Positions 11,880 to 24,802 of a stretch of DNA of 64,000 nucleotides are shown here, piece by piece. The notes under the pieces were generated by a model, which made no database searches, was not told where the DNA came from, and saw only the letters and a list, made by a program, of their open reading frames with translations. Positions within the stretch are counted from its first letter, which is position 1. Each line of letters starts with the position of its first letter. This DNA comes from Augochlora pura (lineage: Eukaryota > Arthropoda > Insecta > Hymenoptera > Halictidae), in the NCBI RefSeq assembly GCF_028453695.1, contig NC_135775.1, positions 14,666,545 through 14,730,544 of the forward strand, read 5' to 3'. The position numbers and the translations under genes were made by a program.

Positions 11880-12440
11880 TTGGAAATTCGGTAGATTAGA
11901 GAAACAATTTTCGAGAAGCATTGAACAGATCGAGTTGCAGTTCCAAACAGTTGCTTCTATTGGATACAGCTTTAAATATTTGAACACTAAACTTGCCGAG
12001 CCGTTCAGCATAATCGATTTCCCATCTTTTATTTCATAGTTGTTGAAAATGTAAGGTCTTTTTCAGAGGAAATGATCCAATAAATTTCCTAATGCGAGCA
12101 TACGTTGTAATAAAAATGATTGGAAGTCTAAATGAATTCGATCTTGTCATCGTTACGAGGTAACATCCAACATTCTCATTTAGGAGTCGGTAGGTTTAGT
12201 GTTAAAATCGTCGGCGAAAGATAACGAATGACTGTACTGAAGGCAGGATGGTAAATCATTGATGTAGAGCGGGAATAATAAGGGACTAAAATGAGAGAGC
12301 CCTGAAGAACTGTCGACGTAACTTGAATTGCAGACGAGACGCATCCTCCGTCTGTAGCACATTGCAAAAGCCTTGAAAGACAGGTGGAAATCCAGGATGG
12401 AAGGGGATTTCTAAACCCCAATGGTTATACGCATTTGTTA
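11880..12440 (-). pseudogene. Non-LTR retrotransposon reverse transcriptase remnant, split by a MITE
   Basis: Minus-strand translation from 12421 gives LGFRNPLPSWISTCL, VSSAIQVTS, a degraded GVPQGS (TVLQGS), then after a frameshift SPLLFPLYINDLPSCLQYS and FADD. These are the thumb-proximal and catalytic 'FADD' (YADD-type) blocks of a jockey/CR1-like LINE reverse transcriptase, which copies the element's RNA into DNA at the integration site. Just after FADD the frame is interrupted by the insertion at 11981-12205. On its far side, at 11980 and below, it resumes as QIFKAVSNRSNCLELQLDLFN, a plausible continuation of the same domain. It has a frameshift and substitutions and is dead. Confidence 0.85.
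11981..12205. mobile_element. TTAA MITE, CACTAAACCTACCGA family, inside a LINE
   Basis: The 225-bp insertion has an ACACTAAACTTGCCGA left end, and its right end complements to ACACTAAACCTACCGA (14/16). It is flanked by TTAA at 12202-12205 and a decayed TGAA at 11981-11984. An internal block reading GAAATGATCCAATAAAT near 12069 recurs as GAAATGATTCAATAAAT near 50140, within the partial copy that starts at 49828. Its position between two halves of a reverse-transcriptase domain confirms that it is an insertion. Confidence 0.8.
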
Positions 12441-15400
12441 TTGTAGAGGGAAGTAATGTGTCGTGAAGTAACTGTGTGTTGTCCGTCTACTTTCCGTGTA
12501 TCGACGGGAATTTGTAGACGCACTTCATTTCGTGGAAATGATATCCTCAACAGCCACGTATATCGAACCGTTGGCAGTGAGCGGAAATGAATTATGTTGC
12601 ATTAGAAAAGGCCATTAATCAATGCGAGTGTTAGCACAACATGCTAAGTAACTTCGTTTATGAGCACTCGCGGCCGACCGGTCAGTATTGTTAATTATTT
12701 GGTTAATATCTCAGAAACTATTTATTTTAGATATTGTTTGATCCTATTTTTCACGTAGAATTCAACGCTTTATTCTAATTCAGAATAATTCAGGATTATT
12801 GGTTCTATAATCGAAATACCTTATTTAAACGATACAATTATATTTAACATATATAAGGATGATAAGTTCGTGCGGTTTTAATTTTGATTGAAATTTTCAT
12901 GTCAATAATTGACTAATAATTATGTCTCATACGTCATTCGATAGCTTTAACTACCACCTTCTCTGCCATTGTTTACACATTTGTTCCGCGTGACTAATAT
13001 AGTGATTAATTTTTCGAAAACAATAATTATTTTATTACGAATTTAATGATGCAGCAAAATATGTCGGAGATGTTTATTCTTATTAACTTCATACTCCACA
13101 ATTGTCAACAACTTAATCACTGTATTACTCGTACAGGAAGAATAAGTAAACGATAGGAGAAAACCAAAGCTATCACATGACGTATGAGGGCGTAACTAGT
13201 TATTTATTACGATGGAAATATAAATATCATAATTAAATGAATTATTTCGATTACAGTAGTAATATACATATTATATACAATAATATATAATTTACTCTAT
13301 AAATTATATGAAAGGAGATGTATATTTATTTATTATCATTATTTATTTTATTAATATATTTAATAATTTTAAGTTCTAGAATATTAACGATTATGGCAAG
13401 ATGACTTTGTTTAGTTATTTATTATAAAAATAAAAATGCTACGAATTCAGGTACCACAACAGTTTCGAGGAATCTGGTCGAGGATTTAGTCATTATAATA
13501 CTGATTAGAATTACTTCAATTAATTTTGGCATTTAATATTATATAATGTAAGATTAAGTTTCATAATTATATTAATTTGAGCTATAGTTACAAAAAGAGC
13601 TTTTGTCCGTTTACCTTTTCCATTGTAAAAATTATAGAACACACTTGATGTCGACTGACATAAACAACTGGTATTTACAACACGGTGTTTGATCGAAAAG
13701 ATGGTCGCAACTGTGGCGGTGACTATTTATCCATAAAATATAATTTCGAAAGACGCACCGCGAGCATTTGGAATACAAAATTTCGAGTGCTCTTTTTACG
13801 TAATCTATTTCTGAAACGATGCAACGGTTCACAGCTGTTGAAAGTAATTGATAATTAAGAAGTCATAGTTCGGAAGACCGTGCCTTGCCTTCAGTGTTCG
13901 CTTAAAAGGGATTGCGTTGAATGAAATATTGCAACTATGAAGCTTCATTACGGGCACTGTTAGCGAAGCAAACGACGGCAGCGAACGTGTTAATGGAGAA
14001 CAGAGGTGGAACGTTCCACGCGGGACGATGGAAGAGGACGAGCAGACCTTTAGTAGGCAGAGATTGCAAAGCAGAATGCGAACGGAAGAAAAACAGTACG
14101 CAAACGATGTTGAATCTCTCGGTGATCGATGTAGATCGAAGGAGCAAAGTTTTCGGAAGATCTGAAGTCTAGATCGGCCGCTATTAATCTTTGAACCGGG
14201 CAAATTATTCTTTTATATCGTCACAGTAAATTACGCGAGTCGAATGTCTTTTTTCCCTACATATAGTTAATGGGTTAAGTGATATACCAGGTTTATATGT
14301 ATAGTGTGCATAATGCAGATTTGCGTAATGCATGTTTCGCGCTCACGTGTGTAGTCGGTGTTAATACACTCCCGGTCGTTACGTTAACATCGTTCCTTTA
14401 AAATAATTAAGGAAAAACGAACGCAGAGAACGATGACGGAGGACATAAAGAACCCGGGGATACGACATAATAAACCGCCTGGAATTAGCATCGAGTCGGA
14501 ATACTCGATCACAGAAATATGCTGATCATCCTCGGATTTTGGAGTGTAAACAACTCGGGAGACATCTGCAGCCTGCACCGAATCGGACTGAACAATCCTT
14601 GAAAAAAATAATAACGTATCGAACCCTTTACGTCGCGTACTAAACTTACCAGCAGCCTCTTTCATCGATATCTTTTTTCTCCTTCGTTTTCGTGATCAAC
14701 AAGTACCTTGACATTAATTCGTCTGGCAAATTACTATCATCATTACCATTTATTAACACTGCTGCAAACGGAAACATAGTTTTACATACTTTGAATTTTA
14801 AGTAGGCGTGAATTCAACATATTCGATTATTAAAGATATGTTGTTTCTACATGTATTTGTAATGTTTAATTTTCTAAAGCTTCGAACGATTACAAGCATC
14901 GCACTGAGGTGTAATATTTATATTCACATACCTTCATAAGTATTAGAACTCTTGCAGAAAATTAAATAAATTTGGAAAATTAATATGAGGTTGTTATGAT
15001 TTCTTCAATTTCTTTGAAAGGTAATTGTATGAAACCGTAATAAGTATATAAATACTTTTTATTTTATGACAGAAATAATGTAAATTTCATTAAAAAAAAT
15101 GAAATGTTCTTTTCATCGATATATTCGCCGCGTTTTTAATTATTTTTTCGGACTAACTTCGATATCCGTCTGATCAATTCTTCTATTATTTCGAGAACAT
15201 GACGGACAAAATGAACTCAGCAAATGTTTTCGCTAAAACTTCTAAAACACCTTTAACACACTTCTAGAACACTTTTAAGATCGACAATACGATGCCATGA
15301 AACTTAATATTAAACATAAAATCTGCAGGTATCCTAATACTGTCACAAAGAGGCGTGCCTACGAATAGCAAATCCTTCTTGTTAGCCTGCTACAGATTTT

Positions 15401-17485
15401 TGGATATTATATACCGTATCCAATTAAACGCTTGTCCAGTTATTCTCGTGGAAAAAGTTTTAATTAATGGGCGCGAGTACTTGGTACAGCAAGAATCTTA
15501 AAACTAAATGTGACAGACCTTGCAATGACGCAACGTACATGTAAGGTTACGCCTCTATAACGTGCAAATGAAACAGAAAAATCAAAGAAATTTTTAAAAT
15601 GATTAACATCGACGAAAACACGTTCAATCTTCGATGGGAGCGAGAAGCTCGAACGTTCACGAAAAAAATGCTACTTTAATCGTCGCGGAAAGTCGAAGCA
15701 ATCATTTCGCGAGAGTAGAATCGATGCGACGCGAGGATTCCGTCAGCGTTAACGTCGCGCCGGCGAAGATTGAAATTTGAAAAATAGCTGCGTCGGTATC
15801 ATTTTAATAACGAAGAAGGGACGTACGGGATGTAGGGAATTGCGAGCCGGGAAACGAGAAAAGAGTCGCTGCGACGAAAATTGTCCCGCCACGTTTGTCT
15901 CGAACGGTTTCTTTGGACTCGGAGAGGATCGCGTGCGCGCCGTGACACAGAAAATTGCGATACTCGATTGAAGGTATCGACGCGAGTGCCAATATTTTTT
16001 CCCCGTCCGCTTCGCCGAGTCATAGTTCTCGGCGCGATCGAAATTGCCGTTCGAGAATCGGCTCAGTTACGAAATAGGACACGCGCGTCGTTGCGTCTTT
16101 TCTCCTCTCCGCGGATCGGCAACGCGCTTATTACCGGGCGTATTCCTCTCGATCCTCCAGGGACCATCGATCCACCTGGATCGGTTTCGACCGAACGCGT
16201 TTTTTTACCGCGCGAATCGCGATCTTTATACCTCTTCTTACCGTTTAATGCCGTTTAACCTGCGAATTGATCGACTTTTTCAGTTGAAATGATTGTCCCT
16301 CCCCATTACGCCGTGCTTCCATACCTTTATTGCGTTTTCTTCGGATCTTTATTCGTCCTGAGCCGCATGTGATTCTTCGGCGGCTTTTTCAGCCGCGCCA
16401 TCCTTGACCTTTTTTCTGCTGAGATCTTTAACCGAAACCATTCGAACAAGTTTATTTCTTTATTTTTTTGAGATTTGGCATGCTTTTTTAATTATTTTAC
16501 GAAAATTTAACAGAATATTAATAATAGCAGCGACAATAAAGTAATAATTAAAATAACAATGGAAGTGAAAACAGTATGATTACAATATAGAAAACAAACA
16601 CGAACTGTTTAAAGTATCCACGGCGCACAAGCCGGTAGGCTCTCGTAAAAGCACGGAAATTGTTAAAACTGCATTTAAAACGTTTTAAATTCATGATAAT
16701 AAAAAATAGACAATCTCTACTTGAGCATAACGAATGAAAACGAGTTCGTGGAAAACTATTAACATCCAAGCATCGACGAGCGAATTATACGACGCTATCT
16801 TCGATTAATATCACGGTGGAAAATGAATTTCGAGGAGGATAGAAGCTGCCCGAGGCGTCCGAACGGAGCAAATTGAATAGTTAAGGTCGTCACGGTCTAG
16901 CGGATCGTCACAGCGCCAGAAATCGCGATCACGAAAGGTCGCGTTCGCGATCTCGCCGAGTTATGCAGAAAAACAGCCTCGCAGGTTGCAGTTTTCCGCG
17001 GTTGCGATATTGCGTGCGGTAATTGCAGGCCGAAGGGGAACTTGCCCTGCCTCCCCCCGGGCCCCCCCTCCCCTCGTTCCTCGCTCGGCTATCGGAGCCG
17101 GAGAGCGAGAAAGACGATCGGGACTCTCGGTGCACGAGATCACGTATGCTAATGATAATTATCGGGTTCAAGCGCGCTGGAAAGATCAATTAGTTGTGCC
17201 GCGAGGAGAATGTTACGTGGTCGCGATTCTGCGACGTCGCGTCGCGTCGCGTCGCGCATCGGTTTGGCGAAAAATATTCTGGATCGCCGAGACCGGAATC
17301 GGGATCGAGATCTCGACTTGTCGTCACGAGTCTGACCTTTCCTCTTAATTATCTTGCCGATTGGAGATCTCGAAAATTTTATGCTACATTTATTAGCTAT
17401 CGGACAATAGGTCAGATTCTGCGCTAGACTTCACCGAGATTCTACCGACTTCGATCCAAATAAAAACGCTGCCGATTGCACTGCT
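12441..17485. other. Non-coding region, no gene recognised
   Basis: Largely AT-rich to about 15600, with short A/T tracts and no identifiable repeat ends. Overlapping frames on opposite strands at 13829-14203 and 13921-14172 are unfamiliar. From 15700 to 17400 the DNA is GC- and CpG-rich. Frames there (15777-16292, 16929-17427) overlap in several phases on both strands and show no known domain. A short GTCGC repeat lies near 17232-17252. Confidence 0.4.
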
Positions 17486-17704
17486 TTAACACGTCCAGCG
17501 TCGATAGTCGACCACTGAAATTCCCACAAAGTCAACGCGATTTAATTATTTCAATCGAAACGAGAAAGTTAAAATTTATCACACTGGATGGATCACATTG
17601 GAGCTCTTTCGCATTCGAAACAGACTCGTTGTCAGGTTGTTCGAATATATTATATTACAATGGAAATGAATTTTCAAATTTGAAAAATTAACTCGACATG
17701 TTAA
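17486..17704. mobile_element. TTAA MITE, TTAACACGTCCAGCG family
   Basis: The 219-bp segment begins TTAACACGTCCAGCGTCGAT, and its right end complements to TTAACATGTCGAG. It aligns over most of its length with 58386-58629, sharing the blocks 'CAGCGYCGATARTYGA', 'TTTYGCATTCGAAAC' and 'GTTCGAAYATATT'. No coding potential is visible. Confidence 0.65.
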
Positions 17705-18061
17705 GCATAACTTATGTTTACTAAAACATAAGTCATTCAGTGAACCTTTAACTTCTGAATTATTTCGTTCCGTTTTCGTTTAACCTTTTCAAAGATACTG
17801 CTACGAATGTGTACGTTTAGTTTTCTTGGAATCATTATTATTCTAAGTGTAAAGAAAATGAGAATCAATTGAAAAGCTATTTACTATAGAATCCCTCAAC
17901 GATACGTAAAAATTCTCATCGAATGAAATGAAATGGATGATAAATAAAAAAGAAACAATTAAATAGATCGTTTCTCTACTATAAAGATTCATCCTTGAAG
18001 AAGTTGATAGTTCTTTTTGTGTTTGTTTGATAATAATTTCGATGCAACATTTATCTCCAAC
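17705..18061. other. AT-rich non-coding interval
   Basis: I see no gene, inverted repeat or microsatellite here. Confidence 0.4.
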
Positions 18062-18107
18062 TAGAATATAGAAATTTGTTCAATTAGAATATAGAAAATT
18101 GTTCAAT
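18062..18107. repeat. Tandem duplication, 23-bp unit, two copies
   Basis: TAGAATATAGAAATTTGTTC at 18062 is repeated with one change from 18085 (period 23). It is a simple slippage duplication. Confidence 0.85.
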
Positions 18108-19216
18108 TTACTTAGCATTATTTAAGGAACTGGAGAGAGGATCAATATAGATCGATAAAGCAAGTCGTGATTTTTATGCGCTCATTTTATCGCAAATGTT
18201 CTTACACGACTAGCAGTCTATTCATAGAATGGCTCAAGGTTTCAACCACGAACCTATGTAACGCTAAATGGTAAACTTGTTTCAAAGTACTTTCTTCCAA
18301 CTAGAAGTTTCCACCATTTCCGGGAAAGTAAAAATTTTCTGTTTATGCACAAATATGTGCATTAAAAGTTTCGGCGGATTCGTAACTGTTTTCTTAGAAC
18401 GGAAAAGTTGAAAGTTCAAAAGTAACCGTTACATCGGAGCCAATTGAGAATTTGAACAGTTTCATTCGAGCCTCGACTTTAAGTTAGCCAACTACGACTG
18501 AAAAAAAAGAACCGTCGTCCGAGGACCTTTCGTTCGAGGCAATAAAATCGAAGGTGGGAAGGCGAGAGTGAAGCTGCGATGGGAAAAGGAAGAAAGCCGC
18601 CATAGAAACGTAGAAAACTGTTTGGCGGAAGGGAGTAGGGTGGGATCGAGACGAGTGCGCTCGGATCGAGCGTTCCGCCGCATATCGAATTCGAAACGGA
18701 GGATCCTCGGCTGTTCCCGGGGTTAAAGAGTCAGGATTGCGTAGGTACGAGCAATTACACGACCCAGCCGGCCAATTAAACGATGGTAATGTCGAATAAC
18801 GCTACGGTAATGAATCTCGTCTGACAAAAGAAAGAGGATGAACGCGGAGTGGGAAGCGTGTGCACCGCGAAACAGTGATTTGCAAAAATTGTTCAGCCTG
18901 GGGACGCTCGTCACGCCGTTCGACACGAAGATTAATTAGCGTCGCGATTCGCTCCCGTCACCGCTATTGACACCGCCGCGTTTTTCACCTTGCTTCCGAT
19001 CCGATCCAGAACGAAGACGCTCTCGAGATCCGCTTCGCATTTTCAGTTTCCTTCGATTCACTGCGGCCGTGAAACTCTCCTCTCCGTTTCATCTGCTTTC
19101 CCGCTTCAAAACTTCTTGTGAAACGGTTATTCGGATAACGGAAATGTTTCGCGGGAAAGAAAAAGAGATATCGTTTCGGCAGTATATTCTTAAATTCCTC
19201 GGCCTTCTCTCTCCCA

Positions 19217-19220
<4 letters not shown>

Positions 19221-19260
<40 letters not shown>
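19221..19260. repeat. (CT)n microsatellite
   Basis: About 19 nearly uninterrupted CT dinucleotides. Confidence 0.95.
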
Positions 19261-19261
<1 letters not shown>

Positions 19262-22200
19262 GCGTTCGATCCTGACTATTTAAACGGTGGTTCAATATCT
19301 TTACCGGATATTGTTTACGATACGATCTATCGTAATGAACGAACGTTTTCAGACCAGAGAACAAAGCGTGTTCCAGATGGAATTAAATGCGCAGGCAAAT
19401 GATGGCAATAATTTATATAACGGGCTAGCCTTTGTTGGCTGAAGAAATTAATTGAGAAAAAATCAAGAAATGACGAGCGTTACGGACGAGGGGAAAAAAC
19501 TGAGAGAGACGATACACAAATAAAGGGAAGCGCGGCATAAATTACGCGAGATTCAGCAAAGAAAGATTATGACTATACTAAGAATCTGTACGCAAAATAA
19601 AATTGTTGGGCATCGCTTGCAAGATTTAGATACTGCATAGGACTTTCTTTCTTTTCGTAACGATTTCGATAGTTTGATAACGACGAGCTGGTATTCTTGT
19701 CTTCGTTATGTTTTCACTGGTTAAAATCTTACATAGAAAATTTTGTAATAAACGCATCATAAGTACGAGTTTACGTAAACTGTTCTTCTGAAACCCTTAG
19801 TCGCTGATACTGTTACAATTTTGTTCTTTGTTGTAATAATAGATCCTTATCCGTAATAAGTAGTATTCATATTCCAATTATAATGTTTTTTGGTGAATGA
19901 TTTCTGAAATTTTGTTGCCTTTTTGCTGCTGAAAATTGTACATAGTCTTTTGTAGTAATCGCATCAAATCTGCAGTTTAATTTGTACACAAACTATCGGG
20001 AGAAGGTACTTGTTGCTGCAATTATGATCGAAGAATGCGCGGACATTTAACGAAGTTCCGAGGGTCGGTCTCGTCTCGGTTTCGATGCAGCGTGAACGGT
20101 TTGTCGATGAAACGAAGCGAGGAGCGGCGGGAGGCGATTCGGTGGCCCGTCTGCGGCCGGCCGGGAGCTGTTCCAGTAATTGAATCTGATTTTTTAAGAT
20201 GTCCGATGGCTCGCAAGGTCGAACGATAGTTTTTCTCCGGCCGGCCGGCAGGAAACGGATCGGATACGTAATTCATTACGGCTTCCTCCGTTTAACGCTC
20301 CTAACGCTTCCTCCGGGTTTTTTACGGCGCCCCGCTCCGCGCTTCTCCGCCGCGATTCGACTTTCTTCGCGCGCGCTAAAATTCATCTCGTTGGAAAAAG
20401 AAGACCACGGGGCACCGCGAAAAAGGGAGCAAGAGTAAACAGGGGGAATCGGGCGCGCCATAAACTGGGAACGCCAGCCAGAAACCGAAGGGAACTAACT
20501 TTCGGCTTCTCTTAACCTCTTGCCTTGCCTTGCCTCGTCCCGTCGTTTTCTTCGGCCTGCACTTTCTTGCGGGAAGACAAAGTTCTCTTTGGAATTTTAC
20601 GCCCATCCGTGGACGGTTGAACGACGATAAAGACGAAACGGCGGCCGCGGCAAGAATCCATTCGTTTCTCGGTTCGAAGACGAAATGCCGTCCACGTGTT
20701 CGGTATTCCTGAACCTCGGACGCCTCTGTCTCTGTTCATCGACGCGATCTAACGATGCTTTATCATCTTCCGAGACGACGCAAATAATAATTATGCATCA
20801 TCCGCGACGGCTATCCGTTCGCCTTCCATTTATACGACGCTCTAATCTGCTCTTGAAACGTTCCCGCTCGTAGCACCCATCGTTGCCGCTGCGTTTTATC
20901 GTTTCTCCGGCTGCCCCGCCGATCAAAATAAATAATCTGTGGTAGAAGTTTAGCTATTTTGTAGCTCTGGACAAGATAAAAGTTGTAGAAACTCGCTCGA
21001 CACGGACTCGGCCGTACGCACACATGAAACGGATGCACCTGCTGGCCGCGCCGCGTGCCTCGACTCGCGGCGAGCTCGAGCGCCGATCTCGATATCGGGA
21101 TCGGGAGCTCGAACGAACGACAGCCACTCGTAACGCAGGGCCGCGCTCGTCCTTGCAACCTGCCAGGATCCTTGCCCCTCGGTATTGCGTCAATCGGTGT
21201 CCGCGTGCCTCTTTCTCTCCGCGATCGTGCAATCCTTCATATCACTCGGAAATACCTTCCATTAATTATCCCCGCGGACATTTATCGCGGCCGTTCCGCG
21301 CGATTTTCGACGGACGATCGATAAAACCATCCGTTCCGAGAGTCGAACTTTATCGCATCCTCGTCCCTCCAATTTTCAAAGATTCGACCGCGCTTTTTAC
21401 CCTTCCGGAGGAAAAACTGATCCTGCAGAAATATTAATTCCAATGTTCGGCCGCAATTGTCCGATCCATGAAATACTAATTTATTCGTTCATTTATTTAA
21501 TTAAACTTATATAAGATATTCTCTATTAGTTGTACGATCAATGAATACAATGGTTGAGAGTGAATCGGTGCGAAGTTACATAAAAAATGGTACGATATCC
21601 TGAAATTTCATAACTCTGAGATGCTTAACACTTTAGAAGGCTTAAGGTTTGCTTAAGGGAGGGCTATTTTGTATCCATGTAAAAAGCTGCTGTAGATATT
21701 ATTTTTCTGTTGCAAGTATATTTGTAATACCGTTAAGGTGTAGTACGTTTAAGTATTATTATATAATAAAATATTAGAAATATATACAGGTATATGGTTA
21801 GAACAAAACATGTTGAAAATATGATGGACCCACCCTTAAACATCTTCAATTACTATCTTTTTATACAGACTATAATAGCGTTGTTAAATTGTTTTAAGCA
21901 GTACACTGAAATTCCGTTAGAAAAAGTGAAGTAGATGATTCAAAATATCGATCTATATCAGTATAATATCAATAAGTTGTCGCATGTTTCTGAACATGGA
22001 AAAATTCTCTGAATTTGAGCAATGAACTTATACCGATAAGGTGTCTGTACAATTGCATAATCATTTTCTAATATTAATCTTACTAGAACACAGTACAGAA
22101 CGAATTTAGCAATTCTATAAATGAGATCTAATGATTTGTAACTGTGGAAGATCATATTTTTCTAATGTCCCAAAAACGTTAGATCATGGAAAAAGATATA

Positions 22201-23970
22201 TTAAAGTATATTATATATATAAAGAAAAAGGTATATTAACGGCACATTGAGCATACGCGTAAATGGTATACTTAGTATAGAAATTATTCATGAAAATTAA
22301 ACGACAATTTGTGTAAAGTAAGGAAGCGTTGCCACAAATTTGACACTTTTGTTTAAGACAAGATCAGAAAGAAATTAAACAATCTATCTAAATTTAGTTT
22401 AAAACATTTGAAAGATCAGCTTTTTTCATGTAAGAATGCATAGTGTCAATGAGTTTTTCCGAAGTTTACTTATTTCATTTTTAATTGGTTTAAATAATGT
22501 AATTGGTTTAAATATACTAATCTTAAATGATAGAAATCTTCTTTAAATCTGTGAGTTAATATCGCATTTTAGTATTTTATGACAAAAGAGAACCCATTCA
22601 ATAAAAAGAAACAGTAAAAAATTAGCAAAAACCACTGGACGTAAACATCTTACAAGTTAACGACACTTGCTACAGATCTATAATATTCTGTGTGTCCCGT
22701 TCACAAGCTTAGTAACAGGCATTAAGCATTTAACTTGTTCAATTACTATCATAATAAGATTATGCGATGCTATATGTAAACGCCATGATCGAGTGCAATA
22801 AATAAAAACTCATAGTCATGATATAGTTACGAAATAATTTTACTGCAGGAAAATTCACAATTTTTCGGATGATGATAATGTTCCATTCAGTATGAATCAT
22901 TCTCGTGATAGTTGTCCCCTACATCAATTCGGAAGTCTATCCAAATCGTGTTAATGCGAGGCAGTTCAGACAGGGTTATCAATGGTAAGAAATATTTTTA
23001 AATCATCAGCATATATGAGGAATCAACAGAAGCGAAAGATGTTCTGAATGCCATTAGTAAAAATAACACTACAGAATTTCAATAATTATATCAATCAGTT
23101 ATTCGCTTTTGTAAATATCGCTTTAACGATTCTCTTGTTTTTTTTTGTTGCTCAGTTGGTACTTAAAAAAAGTGTCAAACACTTTTCACTTATCTTTAGA
23201 TATCTGAATTTCTATCATTTTACTTTATTTACTACTCATATCATATTATCATATCATATTCACATAATTTTCTTTATCGTTCCTACTATTCCTCTTCCCG
23301 TTTACACTTTGTTCAACTATTACAGTATTTTTGTATTGTATAACATGGGGTTTATTCTGTTAAACGAATCAATATTATTATTATTATTGGCATTAAAAAA
23401 AGGAACAAAAGGATCGGAAGAAAGCTAAAGTATGTTTTTTAATTTGCCGGCCGGAACGCGAGAAATTTCGAATATCAATTTCCTCCTGTTTCCGATCTCG
23501 GTAAAAGTGCATTCGAATTCCCAAGAAAAAAGATGCACTATAGTTTCTTGCGGCAATAACTCCAACCAACGTCTTAACACTGTTGCTGAAACGATCGCTC
23601 CATCCAGTCTCCATTTCCGTCGATCGCATTAACGACCGAAACCTAGATTTCAATCTCACAACAGTGAGTACTTAGCACGACACAGGTTGCAGCGAGCCGT
23701 TGTATCTATCATCGAGAGAATTATTTATCGCGATGCACGTAGAGTAGAACCGGGACAGCGACAAAAAGGACTCGTATATCGGCACCGATTTTTCCAACGA
23801 TACCTATTTCCGTAGCATCGCATAATGTTCTCTAATTATTACCCTTTTAATCCAGATCGATCGCTGCGATAAGTGCAATCAGAATTCTCAGGATTTTGCA
23901 ACGTTTCTTTGTTATTATTAGTCGCCGGTTGCGCTCGATCGTTGCGTCGATCCATTAGCCATACATTTTT

Positions 23971-24068
23971 TCTATCTCTCTCTCTCTCTCTCCCTCTCTC
24001 TCTCTTCTCTATGTCTCTCTATCTCTCTCTTTCTCTATCCTCTATCTCTCTCCCTCTCCTTTCTCTCG
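23971..24068. repeat. Interrupted (CT)n microsatellite
   Basis: About 98 bases of CT-rich sequence interrupted by TAT, CCC and TTC variants. It lies about 400 bp upstream of the zinc-finger exon. Confidence 0.95.
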
Positions 24069-24465
24069 ATATTTCAGCGTATCCTAATTGACGTATTATC
24101 TACGGCTAATTGTTCCAGTGAGTGGCGAGCAGAGAATCTCTCGCCACTTTTTACTCGCCTAGTCTGTCTCGTAAATAAATAAATATTATTCCGGCTGATA
24201 CAGTCGCTTTCTAATTTAGCAGGTGACTATTACCGACGGACGTTCCGGCTTTCGATCGCTCGCGAAAATGAAAATAAAACGGAGGGAATATCGTGGCCGT
24301 TCGAAAACTAGATCGCGCTCGCGAGCGGACGATCTATTTGCAACTCGTTAACGCGGCTCGCACCTTGACGATTGTTTACCGGAAATCGATGCAGAAACCT
24401 GTCCACGGTTTATTGGATCAAGGCGACGCAGGATACCGCTTCGAGACGATTCTAACGCGCGATCG

Positions 24466-24654
24466 ATGATGATTCCAGGGGAGGATCAATACCGAGGCGC
24501 CGGAGGATCCAGTAGCGGGAGCCCGCCGGCGAGTTTGCTGGTGGTCCCGCAGCCTTTGACCGTGAAACCCTCTCATCCGTCGCACTTGAACCCTCACCTG
24601 GGTGGACCTCACTCCCATCCGCCGAGGAAGTACCAGTGCAAGATGTGCCCACAG
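24466..24654 (+). CDS. rn: Exon of a C2H2 zinc-finger transcription factor, Rotund/Squeeze-like
   Basis: This partial coding exon gives up to 63 residues. Residues 11-20 are Gly/Ser/Pro-rich, the middle carries VVPQPLTVKPSHPSH, and a His/Pro/Gly-rich linker leads to RKYQCKMCPQ. That last segment is the CxxC half of a C2H2 finger. The finger is cut after CPQ by a phase-0 donor (GTGAGT, 24655-24660), so Phe, Leu and the two His must come from the next exon. I recall the KYQCKMCPQ opening from insect Rotund/Squeeze (LIN-29-like) proteins, nuclear DNA-binding regulators of appendage and neuron identity. Squeeze or another paralogue cannot be excluded. The start is uncertain. The frame is open from 24352, two ATGs stand at 24466 and 24469, and a possible acceptor AG at 24477-24478 follows a CTAAC branch-like site at 24452-24456. 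The remaining fingers were not found in the window. Confidence 0.6.
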
Positions 24655-24660
24655 GTGAGT
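24655..24660 (+). other. Splice donor of the zinc-finger exon
   Basis: CAG|GTGAGT is a near-perfect 5' splice site. It splits a C2H2 finger in phase 0, and the frame runs on with non-finger sequence to 24753. Confidence 0.75.
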
Positions 24661-24802
24661 CCGAGCGTTCCTTCATTTTTCTACAATTGCTACACTGCGG
24701 ATTTTATGCATTTCATATTAAAACGGAAGATCGAACATGAAATAACGAAATAAAAGAGACTCTGAGACCATTTGAAAATATTTTTGTATTAATGTCAACT
24801 TG

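Larger units (their letters stand above)
18108..24351. other. Non-coding region upstream of the zinc-finger exon
   Basis: GC-rich blocks at 18480-19260 and 20040-21440 flank AT-rich stretches at 19300-20000 and 21450-23430. Many overlapping frames in the GC-rich blocks (for example 20811-21437 on both strands) have Arg/Ser-rich unfamiliar products. CT microsatellites lie at 19221-19260 and 23971-24068. A 126-codon hydrophobic frame at 23048-23428 is Leu/Ile/Phe-rich because the DNA is T-rich, and I do not regard it as a gene. Confidence 0.4.

Noticed and set aside
23048..23428. 126-codon hydrophobic frame suggesting a membrane protein
   Set aside because: Leu/Ile/Phe richness follows from T-rich DNA. 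There is no recognisable topology or family, and no splice or promoter support.
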